Below are positions 1 to 7,585 of a stretch of DNA of 64,000 nucleotides, one piece after another; position 1 is the first letter of the stretch, and each line of letters starts with the position of its first letter. This stretch comes from a bacterium. GTDB lineage: Bacteria; Actinomycetota; Acidimicrobiia; Acidimicrobiales; Bin134. The position numbers and the translations under genes were made by a program. The notes beneath the pieces are model-generated. The model did no database searches. It was not told the origin of the DNA and saw only the letters and a list, made by a program, of their open reading frames with translations. The stretch covers positions 22,231 through 86,230 of the forward strand of contig JAPOTT010000029.1 in assembly GCA_026709025.1 (NCBI GenBank). The letters are read 5' to 3'.

Positions 1-492
1 GAGGTAGATCGGGTGGAGGTGGAAACCGAGGCTTTGTTGTTGGAGATACTGTCGGATTATCAGGTGTCCATACCTGAGTTAGGTACCGTATCGGCTAGTC
101 AAATCCCGCTGGTTTTTCTGACCTCCAACAACACTCGTGAGCTTTCTGAAGCCCTCAAGCGGCGTTGCTTGTTCTTGCACATCGATTATCCCGACCTAGC
201 CCGTGAGAAGGAGATCGTGCTGGCAAAGGTGCCTGGGGTAAGCGACAATTTGGCTGATCAGATTGCCCGTGTTGTGCGTTCGGTGCGCCAAATCGAGCTT
301 AAAAAGGCTCCTTCGGTTTCGGAGACCTTAGATTGGGCTCGCACTCTGGTGTTGTTGGGGGTGGAGTACATTGGCGCCGACACTGCCGCAGAGACGGTAC
401 ACATCTTGTTGAAGTACCGCAGCGACATAGAAAAGGCCCTCAAGGAGTTTAACTCCTATAGCGAGGATTTTGAGGTTGCCACAAACAGCTAG
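1..492 (+). CDS. MoxR-family AAA+ ATPase, C-terminal part (5' end outside window)
   Basis: The reading frame is open from base 1 and starts inside the Walker B region (EVDRVEVETEALLLEIL), so the GTG at 13 in the ORF track is not the true start. After it comes a sensor-1 stretch (VFLTSNNTRELSEALKRR) whose RR matches the arginine-finger area of MoxR proteins, then the C-terminal lid helices. About 163 residues are visible. MoxR ATPases act as chaperones that insert metals or remodel partners carrying VWA domains. The next gene is such a VWA protein and overlaps this one by about 23 bp, so the two are very probably co-translated. The substrate cannot be read from the window. Confidence 0.9.
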   Translation, partial: EVDRVEVETEALLLEILSDYQVSIPELGTVSASQIPLVFLTSNNTRELSEALKRRCLFLHIDYPDLAREKEIVLAKVPGVSDNLADQIARVVRSVRQIELKKAPSVSETLDWARTLVLLGVEYIGADTAAETVHILLKYRSDIEKALKEFNSYSEDFEVATNS

Positions 493-1930
493 CACTTCAC
501 CGCTGCTGGAGCTTTTGGGAGGGTTCATCTTTGAGCTGCGCGCAGCGGGTCTGCCGGTGAGCCTGACAGAGAACTTAGATGCTATGGAGGCCATCGCCCA
601 CATTCCGTTGGAAGAAAGGGAGACCTTCAAGTTCGCTTTAGCTGCCACGCTGGTAAAAAATCACGCCCATTGGCGGGTTTTTGAGACGGTATTTGAGGTG
701 TATTTTTCGTTGCGGGGAGAAGAGTACAACCTGCAAGACAGCCCTAGTGCAGGTTCTGTCGACCTTGCCGAGTTGCCTACAGACGCCGACAAGCCACGAC
801 AAGGAGGCGGTGGTGGTACACCAATGTCGGCTGAGCAGCTAGCCGAGATGCTCTTTCAGGCACTATTGCGAGGTGATGATGTTTTATTGCGTGCGTTGGC
901 TCGCCAAGCCGTGCAGCGTTATGCGGGCATGGAGCCGGGACGACCGGTAGGCGGCACTTACTACCTGTATCGCACCTTGCGAAACCTAGACCTAGATGGC
1001 GTGCTAGAGCGCCTTATGGAACAAGCCAACAGGGACGCACCTCGGGGCTTCACACCACTAGAAGAGAAGCTGGAACGAGACGAGTTTGAAGCTCGCATTG
1101 CCGAACTGCGTAAGGAGGTGGAGGCCGAGATACGCCGCCGCTTGGTGGCAGACAGGGGAGTGGAGGCCATGGCCAAAACCTTGCGTAAGCCCCTGCCTGA
1201 GGACGTGGATTTCATGCATGCCAACAGTGAGGAGTTGATGGCGCTGCGGCGAGCCATATATCCCCTCACCCGCAAGCTAGCGGTACGCCTAGCTCGCAAG
1301 CGCCGCCACGGGCGTAAGGGGCCGCTGGACTTTCGTAACACCATTCGTCATTCGCTGTCTTATGGTGGGGTGCCTGCTGAGCCTAAGTTTCGCTACCCCC
1401 GTCCAGCCAAGCCAGAGATTATGGTGATTGCCGATGTGAGCGGCTCGGTAGCTGCTTTTGCCCGCTTCACCTTGCATTTGGTCTATGCCATCAGCAGCCA
1501 GTTCTCTAAGGTGCGCTCGTTTGCGTTTATTGACGGCTTAGATGAGGTGACGCGCTTTTTTGAGGGCGTTGAAGATATTGGCGAGGCCGTGTACAGGGTT
1601 AACTCTGAAGCAGATGTGGTTTGGGTAGACGGCCATTCCGATTACGGCCACGCCCTAGAGGTGTTTTGGGAGCGCTATGGGCGAGATGTTGGAGCCAAGA
1701 CAACGGTGCTGGTGTTGGGCGATGCTCGCAACAACTACCATGCTTCGCAGGCTTGGATACTCAAAGAGATTGAGCACCGCGCTCGCAAGGTGTTCTGGCT
1801 TAATCCCGAACCGGGTGCCTATTGGGATACGGGCGATTCCATCGTGTCTGAGTACGCAAGCCATTGTGATGGGGTGTTTGAGGTGCGCAACCTCCGCCAG
1901 TTAGAGGAATTCGTAGAGAACTTGGTGTGA
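470..1930 (+). CDS. VWA domain-containing protein, CoxE-like
   Basis: A 486-residue protein. A conserved N-terminal helical half precedes a C-terminal von Willebrand A domain with the metal-site motif DVSGS near residue 321. This is the CoxE-like layout, and with the MoxR ATPase just upstream it forms the usual MoxR/VWA pair. Such pairs mature or remodel enzymes, for example molybdenum hydroxylases. No substrate gene is visible here. The start chosen is TTG at 470, inside the upstream gene; TTG at 476 is an alternative. A linker around residues 90-120 is rich in glycine. The last 112 bp overlap the convergent mcrC-like gene on the other strand. Confidence 0.85.
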   Translation: MRLPQTASTSPLLELLGGFIFELRAAGLPVSLTENLDAMEAIAHIPLEERETFKFALAATLVKNHAHWRVFETVFEVYFSLRGEEYNLQDSPSAGSVDLAELPTDADKPRQGGGGGTPMSAEQLAEMLFQALLRGDDVLLRALARQAVQRYAGMEPGRPVGGTYYLYRTLRNLDLDGVLERLMEQANRDAPRGFTPLEEKLERDEFEARIAELRKEVEAEIRRRLVADRGVEAMAKTLRKPLPEDVDFMHANSEELMALRRAIYPLTRKLAVRLARKRRHGRKGPLDFRNTIRHSLSYGGVPAEPKFRYPRPAKPEIMVIADVSGSVAAFARFTLHLVYAISSQFSKVRSFAFIDGLDEVTRFFEGVEDIGEAVYRVNSEADVVWVDGHSDYGHALEVFWERYGRDVGAKTTVLVLGDARNNYHASQAWILKEIEHRARKVFWLNPEPGAYWDTGDSIVSEYASHCDGVFEVRNLRQLEEFVENLV

Positions 1931-3138
1931 GCCATCATCGTTTGGACACGCTGTTTGATCCAGTTGGCGGTTTTGGTGATTTCTGCTGCCACTTCTGCGG
2001 GTGAGCCGCTGAGCTGAATGGCCAGAGTGTGGATCAGTTTGCCAGCGTGTCGCACGCTAACGGTGCGTTCAGGCTCTCCACCATCGGCCATGCAGTAGAT
2101 CAGCATACCCTCGGGTAAATTCAGCGCTGTGGTGTAGGCCAACAGTTGGTAGTAGTCGCTGTTGCGGGCTTGTGCATCGCTGGTGAGCTTGTATTTGATG
2201 TCGGCCACCAACATCTCTTGGCCCTGCTTGGCAAACACCAAGTCGGGGCGAATTGGCACCGCTTGTTTACCGGCTGTATCAGTTGCTAGATGGTCTTTCT
2301 TTTGACTCGCCACATCTAGATAGCCCCGCAACTCCCGGCGCAGCCGTTGGGTAACGAAATCCTCAAAAAGCTGGTTCATGTCCACTAGGAACGAAGAGGC
2401 AGTGCCAGTTCCACGCTGGTCGGCCAGAGTCAGGTTCTCTAGCAGCAGTCGGGCGAGGCGCAATGCGGGTTGATAGTGAGCATTCAGGCGTGTGAATTCA
2501 ATTCGGTTGAGTTCGTTGGGTTGAACGGGGGTGTTGGCCACATCCTCTAGCGAAACCATCTCTCGGAGCAGGCGTTGGCGATCTTGGGGGGCCACACCGG
2601 GTACCCGCAGTGCCAAACGGGTAGCGGCCTTGAGGTAGCGATTTTCGGCAATGTCAGAGGTGTACTCATCAAATTGACAGGCAACCGGCACTCGGATTCC
2701 TGTTTGGCGAAATTGTTCGGCAATATCAATGCGCCCGCGCAGCGCTACTAGGTTTTCTCGTGTGTAGCGGTAAGAGCGCAGCAGCCCTCGGGCCAGAGTG
2801 GTTTCCAAAGTGCGTGCGTAAAAGGCGATTACCGAAGGCAACAGATTGGAGTTGATGGCGTAGTCGAAGGCTTCTTTGCGCCATGCACCTTGTTTTAGGC
2901 CCACTTCTAGCAACAGAAACAGGTTTTCAGGGCGGATCTTCGGGCGGATAAGCACTTGCAGATCATCAACAACCAAGGTGCCCACCAAGTTTTGAGCTGT
3001 GATGGAGTAGTAGCCGTGCTGCGCCTCTGGCTCTACGGTGAGCGCGCCCTTGCCCACATAGGCTAAGCGGCGCGCTTGGGTTTCGGTGAGCTGATGTGAT
3101 GCCTGCTCGTATTCGCGGAGCGTGATCGTGGCGCTCAC
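1819..3138 (-). CDS. mcrC: McrC-like subunit of type IV (modified-DNA) restriction system
   Basis: A 439-residue protein of the McrC family, the nuclease subunit that McrB recruits to cut DNA carrying modified cytosine. A PD-(D/E)xK nuclease core is visible near residues 298-315 (RPDLVF, then VADIKYK: D299, D313, K315), followed by the QLLAY motif. The start overlaps the mcrB stop by 4 nt (ATGA), as expected of a coupled operon. The final roughly 37 residues are read antisense through the end of the convergent VWA gene and look unlike a McrC C-terminus. I infer that the original stop was lost when the cassette joined resident DNA just after that gene's TGA. The nuclease core itself is intact. 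Confidence 0.85.
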   Translation of the reverse strand: MSATITLREYEQASHQLTETQARRLAYVGKGALTVEPEAQHGYYSITAQNLVGTLVVDDLQVLIRPKIRPENLFLLLEVGLKQGAWRKEAFDYAINSNLLPSVIAFYARTLETTLARGLLRSYRYTRENLVALRGRIDIAEQFRQTGIRVPVACQFDEYTSDIAENRYLKAATRLALRVPGVAPQDRQRLLREMVSLEDVANTPVQPNELNRIEFTRLNAHYQPALRLARLLLENLTLADQRGTGTASSFLVDMNQLFEDFVTQRLRRELRGYLDVASQKKDHLATDTAGKQAVPIRPDLVFAKQGQEMLVADIKYKLTSDAQARNSDYYQLLAYTTALNLPEGMLIYCMADGGEPERTVSVRHAGKLIHTLAIQLSGSPAEVAAEITKTANWIKQRVQTMMAHTKFSTNSSNWRRLRTSNTPSQWLAYSDTMESPVSQ

Positions 3139-4706
3139 TCTGTTTCGCCGTATCGCTCATAAACTTGTTTGAACCTGAATCGTTGGATTTCAGTTGGGTC
3201 GCCAAAGAACTGATCTTCTATGAACGGTTCTATGTTGTATTTCCAAATTCGCCGCACTGCCTCAGTGCTTAAACCTTTTTTCATAAAATGGCTTGGCCCG
3301 ATTAGCAGGTGATCGCCGTCTAGTGCAGTTTTCAGCTCGTCGTTAGTTTGTGCTATCAGCTCGCCCACCCATGCTGGTTCATCGTTGGCTTTTAGCCAGC
3401 GGTCTAGCAGCCCTGCAATTGGTTTACGGTTTGGGAAGAAGGGTATGAAGTGGAACCGGCGGCGCAGCGCAGCATCAACTAGGGCGATGGAGCGGTCGGC
3501 TGTGTTCATGGTGCCGATGAACCACAGGTTGTTGGGCAGAGCGAACTCGTCTTCTGTCCGATACAGCGTGTTTATGCTCTCATCGCGGTACTCCAGCAAG
3601 AACAGCAGTTCTCCGAACACTTTGGGCAGGTTGGCCCGGTTGATTTCGTCGATGATCATCACATGCTGACGGGTAGGGGATTCCTCGGCTTGGTCAGCCA
3701 TGTGAGCGAGGGGCCCAGAGCTGAGCTGGTAGTTCATCTCCCCGCTAGTTACCTTAGGGCGATATCCCTCAAAAAAGTCTTCATAAGAAGTTGATGGATG
3801 GAACTGAACTATTTTTCTTTGGGCCTGATCTGGAGCTAACGCTTTGGCAAGTTCTTGAGCCAAATAGGTTTTTCCGGTACCCGGCGGCCCATAAAATATC
3901 ACCTGTTTTTTGTCTTTTAGTAGCGCAACAACATCATCCAAAAACTCCCGCTCAATCAGCAGTTTTTCAGCCAGCTCGTCTAGAAGCTCGTCGGTAGCCT
4001 CACCACCCGTTGCTTGTACTTCAGTGCTGACTGCTTCAGCAGGCTCGTCATTTTTATAGTAGCCATCAAAATTAAACCAAGATATTGCCACAGGATCATG
4101 TGATAGCCCGAGTGCATCTCCCGGAAAGTAGGGTTTGAAGTACTCAATCAGCAGTCGATCTGCCTCTACCTGTTGTTCACCTATAGTACCTGTCGGCAAA
4201 TCTATGCCTAAGCGCTCTAGACGGCTTGTTTTCCGGTCTAAGGGGTATGCCAAGGTAAAGTCTTCAGGATGGGTGATGGCCAATAACTTCATCATCAAAG
4301 CAGGTCCAAAGCCACTTAAGCCTAAATCACTCTTATCTAAACAGCGGTCAATCCGCACCGAATAAGCGTCATCTCCCCAACATAAGTATTTGATCTTGTC
4401 TAAAAACCCACGGTACTCTTGTTCGCTGCTTTCATTTAAGAATCGATTTAGTTGAGCTTTTTGTCCACAAGAGCCATAATTAGGATGTTTCATCTTATTC
4501 CAAATTGCTCGAAGCTGTGGCCGTTCAACCTGCATGATATTTTCAGGCGCTAGCATCTTGGCCCATGTTTCACGTTGTTCATGATGGTCGCGCCACCACT
4601 TACTTGAATCATTCTCTTCTTTCTTCCACTGTGCAATATAGGTGGCCCAGCCAGAGTCGCGCCTTATGCTAGGATTTGTGTCAGTTTCTGTAGAGATGTC
4701 TGTCAT
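3135..4706 (-). CDS. mcrB: McrB-like AAA+ GTPase of type IV restriction system
   Basis: A 523-residue protein. Residues 1-240 form a divergent N-terminal region, presumably the DNA-recognition part, that I cannot assign to a family. The AAA+ motor follows, with Walker A GPPGTGKT at 273-280, Walker B/linker IIDEINRANLPKVFGELL, and sensor region FIGTMNTADRS with ALRRRF. McrB-type motors hydrolyse GTP and translocate with McrC. The N-terminal half is visibly more A+T-rich than neighbouring housekeeping genes, which fits acquisition by transfer. The start codon and first codons (MTD) lie inside a 48-bp sequence repeated 395 bp upstream, so the gene seems to use a duplicated leader. Confidence 0.88.
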   Translation of the reverse strand: MTDISTETDTNPSIRRDSGWATYIAQWKKEENDSSKWWRDHHEQRETWAKMLAPENIMQVERPQLRAIWNKMKHPNYGSCGQKAQLNRFLNESSEQEYRGFLDKIKYLCWGDDAYSVRIDRCLDKSDLGLSGFGPALMMKLLAITHPEDFTLAYPLDRKTSRLERLGIDLPTGTIGEQQVEADRLLIEYFKPYFPGDALGLSHDPVAISWFNFDGYYKNDEPAEAVSTEVQATGGEATDELLDELAEKLLIEREFLDDVVALLKDKKQVIFYGPPGTGKTYLAQELAKALAPDQAQRKIVQFHPSTSYEDFFEGYRPKVTSGEMNYQLSSGPLAHMADQAEESPTRQHVMIIDEINRANLPKVFGELLFLLEYRDESINTLYRTEDEFALPNNLWFIGTMNTADRSIALVDAALRRRFHFIPFFPNRKPIAGLLDRWLKANDEPAWVGELIAQTNDELKTALDGDHLLIGPSHFMKKGLSTEAVRRIWKYNIEPFIEDQFFGDPTEIQRFRFKQVYERYGETE

Positions 4707-4745
4707 GGCCCACAGGCTACCCCCAACCTGTGACAGCTTGTTGTA
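4698..4745. repeat. 48-bp direct repeat, copy A (mcrB leader and start codon)
   Basis: Identical to 5093-5140. On the minus strand it carries a dyad (CACAGG...CCTGTG) in the leader, the ATG, and the codons for MTD. It is probably the leader of another gene that now precedes mcrB. Confidence 0.9.
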
Positions 4746-4752
4746 GGGCAGC

Positions 4753-4922
4753 CTATTCTGTGGCCTTGGGGTGGCCGATGTGAACGGCGGTTAACCAGAC
4801 AGTTGCCGTATCCTTGTCGACGCAGTACCAGATACGGCCTCCGCCTGTAACCTCATATTGCCACTGCGGTAGTGCCTTGTGGTGACTCGATCCCGGCGGC
4901 GGGCCATTAGTGGCTGGGAGGG
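4753..4922 (-). pseudogene. RelE/ParE-like toxin remnant (C-terminal end)
   Basis: Not in the ORF track. Reading the minus strand to the TAG at 4753 gives a fragment containing YEVTGGGRIWYCVDKDTATV and ending in IGHPKATE. This resembles the C-terminal beta-sheet of RelE/ParE-family ribonuclease toxins (recognised from memory, not by search). There is no start codon in a sensible position. At its 5' side the frame runs into the duplicated end of the sulfite reductase gene. It is a dead fragment between the two repeat copies and supports the view that this stretch is a patchwork of toxin-antitoxin debris. Confidence 0.55.
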
Positions 4923-4927
4923 GGGTG

Positions 4928-5005
4928 TTAGGTGGCGCACTCCGATTCGCCTAGTACCACCTCATACGGGCCGGTTTCGTCAAAGTCTACGTAGTACTCT
5001 GGGCC
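4928..5005. repeat. 78-bp direct repeat, displaced copy of sulfite reductase 3' end
   Basis: Identical to 5644-5721, which is the last 25 codons plus stop of the sulfite/nitrite reductase gene. Weaker similarity continues into the flank on the 4914 side. Here it is detached from the rest of the gene. It could be an att-like scar from integration at a gene 3' end, or a simple duplication. Confidence 0.92.
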
Positions 5006-5008
5006 TTT

Positions 5009-5101
5009 TCAACAGATGTCGGCAGTGAACCGTGCTACATGCGCTTGGTACCACCGCCTGCGGAATTGTCGCTCGGTTTCTGAAACTTCAAGGTCTGTCA
5101 T
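5009..5101 (-). pseudogene. Truncated 5' end of an unidentified gene (30 codons)
   Basis: From the ATG inside repeat copy B, the minus strand encodes MTDLEVSETERQFRRRWYQA and ten further residues, then TGA. The frame next runs into the displaced reductase tail. It shares leader and first three codons with mcrB. I read it as the beginning of a gene once located downstream of the reductase and cut off by rearrangement. I do not recognise the family from 30 residues. It could be translated as a short peptide, but nothing suggests a function. Confidence 0.4.
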
Positions 5102-5140
5102 GGCCCACAGGCTACCCCCAACCTGTGACAGCTTGTTGTA
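5093..5140. repeat. 48-bp direct repeat, copy B
   Basis: Identical to 4698-4745. It holds the leader dyad, ATG and first codons of the truncated gene at 5009-5101. Confidence 0.9.
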
Positions 5141-5153
5141 CAGGTTTCATTGG

Positions 5154-5283
5154 TTAGGAAGCAGAGAGCGGGTTTCTGGTTTGCAGCTGAGGGAACAAGG
5201 AGAAATCCCGGTCGCGGGTAAGAAGGGTCTGCACACCGTTGGCAATGCAGATGGCAGCGATTCGTGCATCAGGAATCTTCTTT
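5154..5283 (-). pseudogene. VapC-like PIN toxin remnant (C-terminal end)
   Basis: Not in the ORF track. The minus strand encodes IPDARIAAICIANGVQTLLT, then RDRDFSLFPQL and NPLSAS, then TAA. The DAR...TRDRDF pattern is the end of PIN-domain ribonucleases (VapC), including the last acidic residues of the active site. The rest of the domain is missing. The fragment begins in the last codons of the antitoxin gene at 5269-5535 in another frame, so a deletion appears to have removed about two thirds of vapC. Confidence 0.65.
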
Positions 5284-5535
5284 GTTGACGTCGTAATTTG
5301 GTGTTTCGTAGATTATGTCTCGCAATTCATCCCAAGTGTAGTCAGCCAGCGGGTTGGGCCCGTTAGGATTACCTACGCGGCAGTCTTCTAACTTGTAAGG
5401 CTTAGTCGGTTTGGGCTTACAAAGCACCTCCCGTAGTCCATCTTCCATCACTGCCTGAAGCGTTTGACCCGTCTCTTTGGCATGGCGCTTAGCCTGCTCT
5501 AGGAGGACATCATGAATGTCTATCGTAGTTTTCAT
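5269..5535 (-). CDS. VapB-like antitoxin, now without an intact toxin
   Basis: An 88-residue protein beginning MKTTIDIHDVLLEQAKRHAK, the ribbon-helix-helix start typical of VapB antitoxins that bind DNA as dimers and neutralise a PIN-domain RNase. Its C-terminal toxin-binding region reads through DELRDIIYE, as in complete relatives. The last residues (NYDVNKEDS) probably lie across the deletion that destroyed the toxin. The ATG follows a short A+T-rich stretch near 5540-5580 that may hold the promoter and operator. I infer an orphan antitoxin that can no longer act in a pair, unless it cross-reacts with another VapC. Confidence 0.7.
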   Translation of the reverse strand: MKTTIDIHDVLLEQAKRHAKETGQTLQAVMEDGLREVLCKPKPTKPYKLEDCRVGNPNGPNPLADYTWDELRDIIYETPNYDVNKEDS

Positions 5536-5643
5536 TCACCCATACTATCCATACCTAATGATATGGATAGATAATTTACCTGCATCACGCCATGTTATCT
5601 GAACTAATTCAGATATCAAGCACAAAGCGGTTGGAGGGGGAGT

Positions 5644-7428
5644 TTAGGTGGCGCACTCCGATTCGCCTAGTACCACCTCATACGGGCCGGTTTCGTCAAA
5701 GTCTACGTAGTACTCTGGGCCGTGGTCGGGTAGTGGGAACTCGTCTAGGTCGGCTAGGGTTTTGCCCACCACACGGGCTCCTCCGCTGCGCTCTAGCCAG
5801 TGGCGAAACTCCTCACCGGCATTGCGTTCTGCGGTGAACTTACGCACCACCCGCACAACCGCATCGGGTGCGTTGCGCGCTGGTAAGCGTAAAGCCTTAG
5901 CTCCAAAGTGGATTTGGGTGTCACCCACATAGCCACCCAGTAGCATCTGATATCCCGGTGCAGAGCGCCCGTGAGCTCTTCGTTCGGCCCCGAAAAAACC
6001 GATATCGGAAGCATGGTGCTGTCCACAGGAGTTGGTGCAGCCCGAAATGTTGATGCGAAGTCCGCCTACCTCGGCCAAGCCCTCTTCTTCGAGGCGTTCG
6101 CCGATAGCATCAGCCAAACCCCTCGATTGGGTAACCGCAAGATTGCAGGTGTCGGCCCCAGGGCAGGCCACCACATCTCGCAGCAACTCAGCGCCAGGTT
6201 CGGCCATGCCAATAGCCGATAAAGCATCAAACAGCCTCGGCAGTTGCTCGTTGCTAAGGTTCCGAAACACGATGTTTTGACGATTGGTTACGCGACACTC
6301 AGCATTCAACTCTGTTTGGAGTGCGCCGAGCGCCTCAAACTGCTCGGCAGTGATGTCGCCCAAGCGAGCCCAAGCATAAGCAGATACCGTGCCCTTAGCC
6401 ACCCCGCGCACCACGTTGGCGCGCTCCCAGCGTTCATAAGGCAGGTTGCCAGCGATAGACACCGCCACCCCCTGGCCCACAGGTGTAGCAGTGGTGTTGG
6501 CATCAAGGCCCGCTGGGGTATCGCCCTGAGCTTGTACCAACTCAGGTATGCCGCCCGGCCAGCTTGAAGAGGCCAACAAGAACTTGCGCTCATGTAGGAT
6601 ACGCCGCTGCAACTCTTCAAACCCCAGTTGTTCTACCAGCCATTTCATGCGGGCGCGCAGTTTATTCTCGCGGTAGCCATCATGGTCAAACACCCGTAGG
6701 CAGGCTTCTATGGTGGGCAGGAGATCTTCGCGCGTTGTGAAGTCTTCTAGAGCTAGCGCTGGATGAGGGTTGGCCCCTAGCCCGCCAGCGATGAACACCC
6801 TAAAGCCAGCTTCTACACCACCGTTTGTTTCGCGGGTGGCTGCCACGATGCCCACGTCGTTGAACATGGCTTGACCACAATCGGTGGAGCACCCCGAGAA
6901 GTTGATCTTGAACTTGCGAGGTAGTCTTTGCGCGTAGGGGTGGCGCAGAAAGTGTGTGGCGGTGGCTTGGGCCCAAGCGGTGATGTCTAGCACCTCATGC
7001 GGGCAGGCACCAGCTAGATGACAGCCTTGTACGTTGCGTACGGTATCGCCACAAGCCTCGCGTGTGGTCAGGCCCACGGAGGCTAAGATACGCATCACAT
7101 CGGGCACCTCATCTAACTCCACAAAGTGGAACTGAATGTTTTGGCGAGTGGTGATATGGCCCCAACCTCTTGAATGGGTGCGGGCGATATGGGCGAGAGC
7201 CCCAAAATGGTCGGGCACAAGTATGCCTGCTGGAATCTTGATACGCACCATTTGACGGGTGCCGCCCTGGCGTTGTCCGTAGATGCCGTTGTTGAGCCGG
7301 AAAACCCGCATCACATCTTCGGCAAGCTCCCCGGTTTTGTAGCGGGCCAACATCTGCTCGAACTTTTCGATGTCGGCTAACTGTTCGGGATCAATTACCG
7401 GGGTGTTGTCCACTTGGACTGTAACCAT
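5644..7428 (-). CDS. Ferredoxin-dependent sulfite/nitrite reductase (siroheme, 4Fe-4S)
   Basis: A 594-residue protein, the usual length for assimilatory sulfite or nitrite reductases of the SirA/NirA family. Two ferredoxin-like half domains and the siroheme/4Fe-4S signature are visible: ACPGADTC and SGCTNSCGQ in the C-terminal half (CxxxxxC...CxxxC). The first half carries the paired SGCSTDCGQ region. The protein reduces sulfite to sulfide or nitrite to ammonia in the cytoplasm with electrons from ferredoxin; the sequence alone does not decide which. No cysH or siroheme gene is visible nearby. The last 78 bp are duplicated at 4928-5005. A strong hairpin lies 25 nt upstream of the start. Confidence 0.88.
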   Translation of the reverse strand: MVTVQVDNTPVIDPEQLADIEKFEQMLARYKTGELAEDVMRVFRLNNGIYGQRQGGTRQMVRIKIPAGILVPDHFGALAHIARTHSRGWGHITTRQNIQFHFVELDEVPDVMRILASVGLTTREACGDTVRNVQGCHLAGACPHEVLDITAWAQATATHFLRHPYAQRLPRKFKINFSGCSTDCGQAMFNDVGIVAATRETNGGVEAGFRVFIAGGLGANPHPALALEDFTTREDLLPTIEACLRVFDHDGYRENKLRARMKWLVEQLGFEELQRRILHERKFLLASSSWPGGIPELVQAQGDTPAGLDANTTATPVGQGVAVSIAGNLPYERWERANVVRGVAKGTVSAYAWARLGDITAEQFEALGALQTELNAECRVTNRQNIVFRNLSNEQLPRLFDALSAIGMAEPGAELLRDVVACPGADTCNLAVTQSRGLADAIGERLEEEGLAEVGGLRINISGCTNSCGQHHASDIGFFGAERRAHGRSAPGYQMLLGGYVGDTQIHFGAKALRLPARNAPDAVVRVVRKFTAERNAGEEFRHWLERSGGARVVGKTLADLDEFPLPDHGPEYYVDFDETGPYEVVLGESECAT

Positions 7429-7452
7429 TGCACCTACTTATCAGGTTGTGGG

Positions 7453-7482
7453 CTTCAAGGTTGGGGGTTTTCAACCTTGAAG
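7453..7482 (-). promoter_or_regulatory. Perfect 11-bp inverted repeat in the leader of the sulfite/nitrite reductase gene
   Basis: CTTCAAGGTTG and CAACCTTGAAG are separated by 8 nt, 25 nt upstream of the reductase ATG on the minus strand. No T-run follows on the minus strand, so a terminator for the upstream DAHP synthase gene is less likely than an operator or leader hairpin. Confidence 0.6.
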
Positions 7483-7585
7483 GGTTTATTTAGTCAACAT
7501 CTTAAGGCTCAGCTATGTTGTGGCTGCGCTTTTCAATTCAGACTAACCCTATCTGGTTTATTGCATCAGGTTAGCAAGTAAGGGC

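Noticed and set aside
2966-3205. Extra ORFs over mcrB/mcrC and the other long genes
   Set aside because: Alternative-frame shadows without ribosome-binding sites or recognisable domains.
5009-5101. In-frame TGA joining the truncated gene to the reductase tail, as if a selenocysteine codon
   Set aside because: The downstream part is an exact copy of another gene's end and no SECIS-like element is seen; it is a rearrangement scar.
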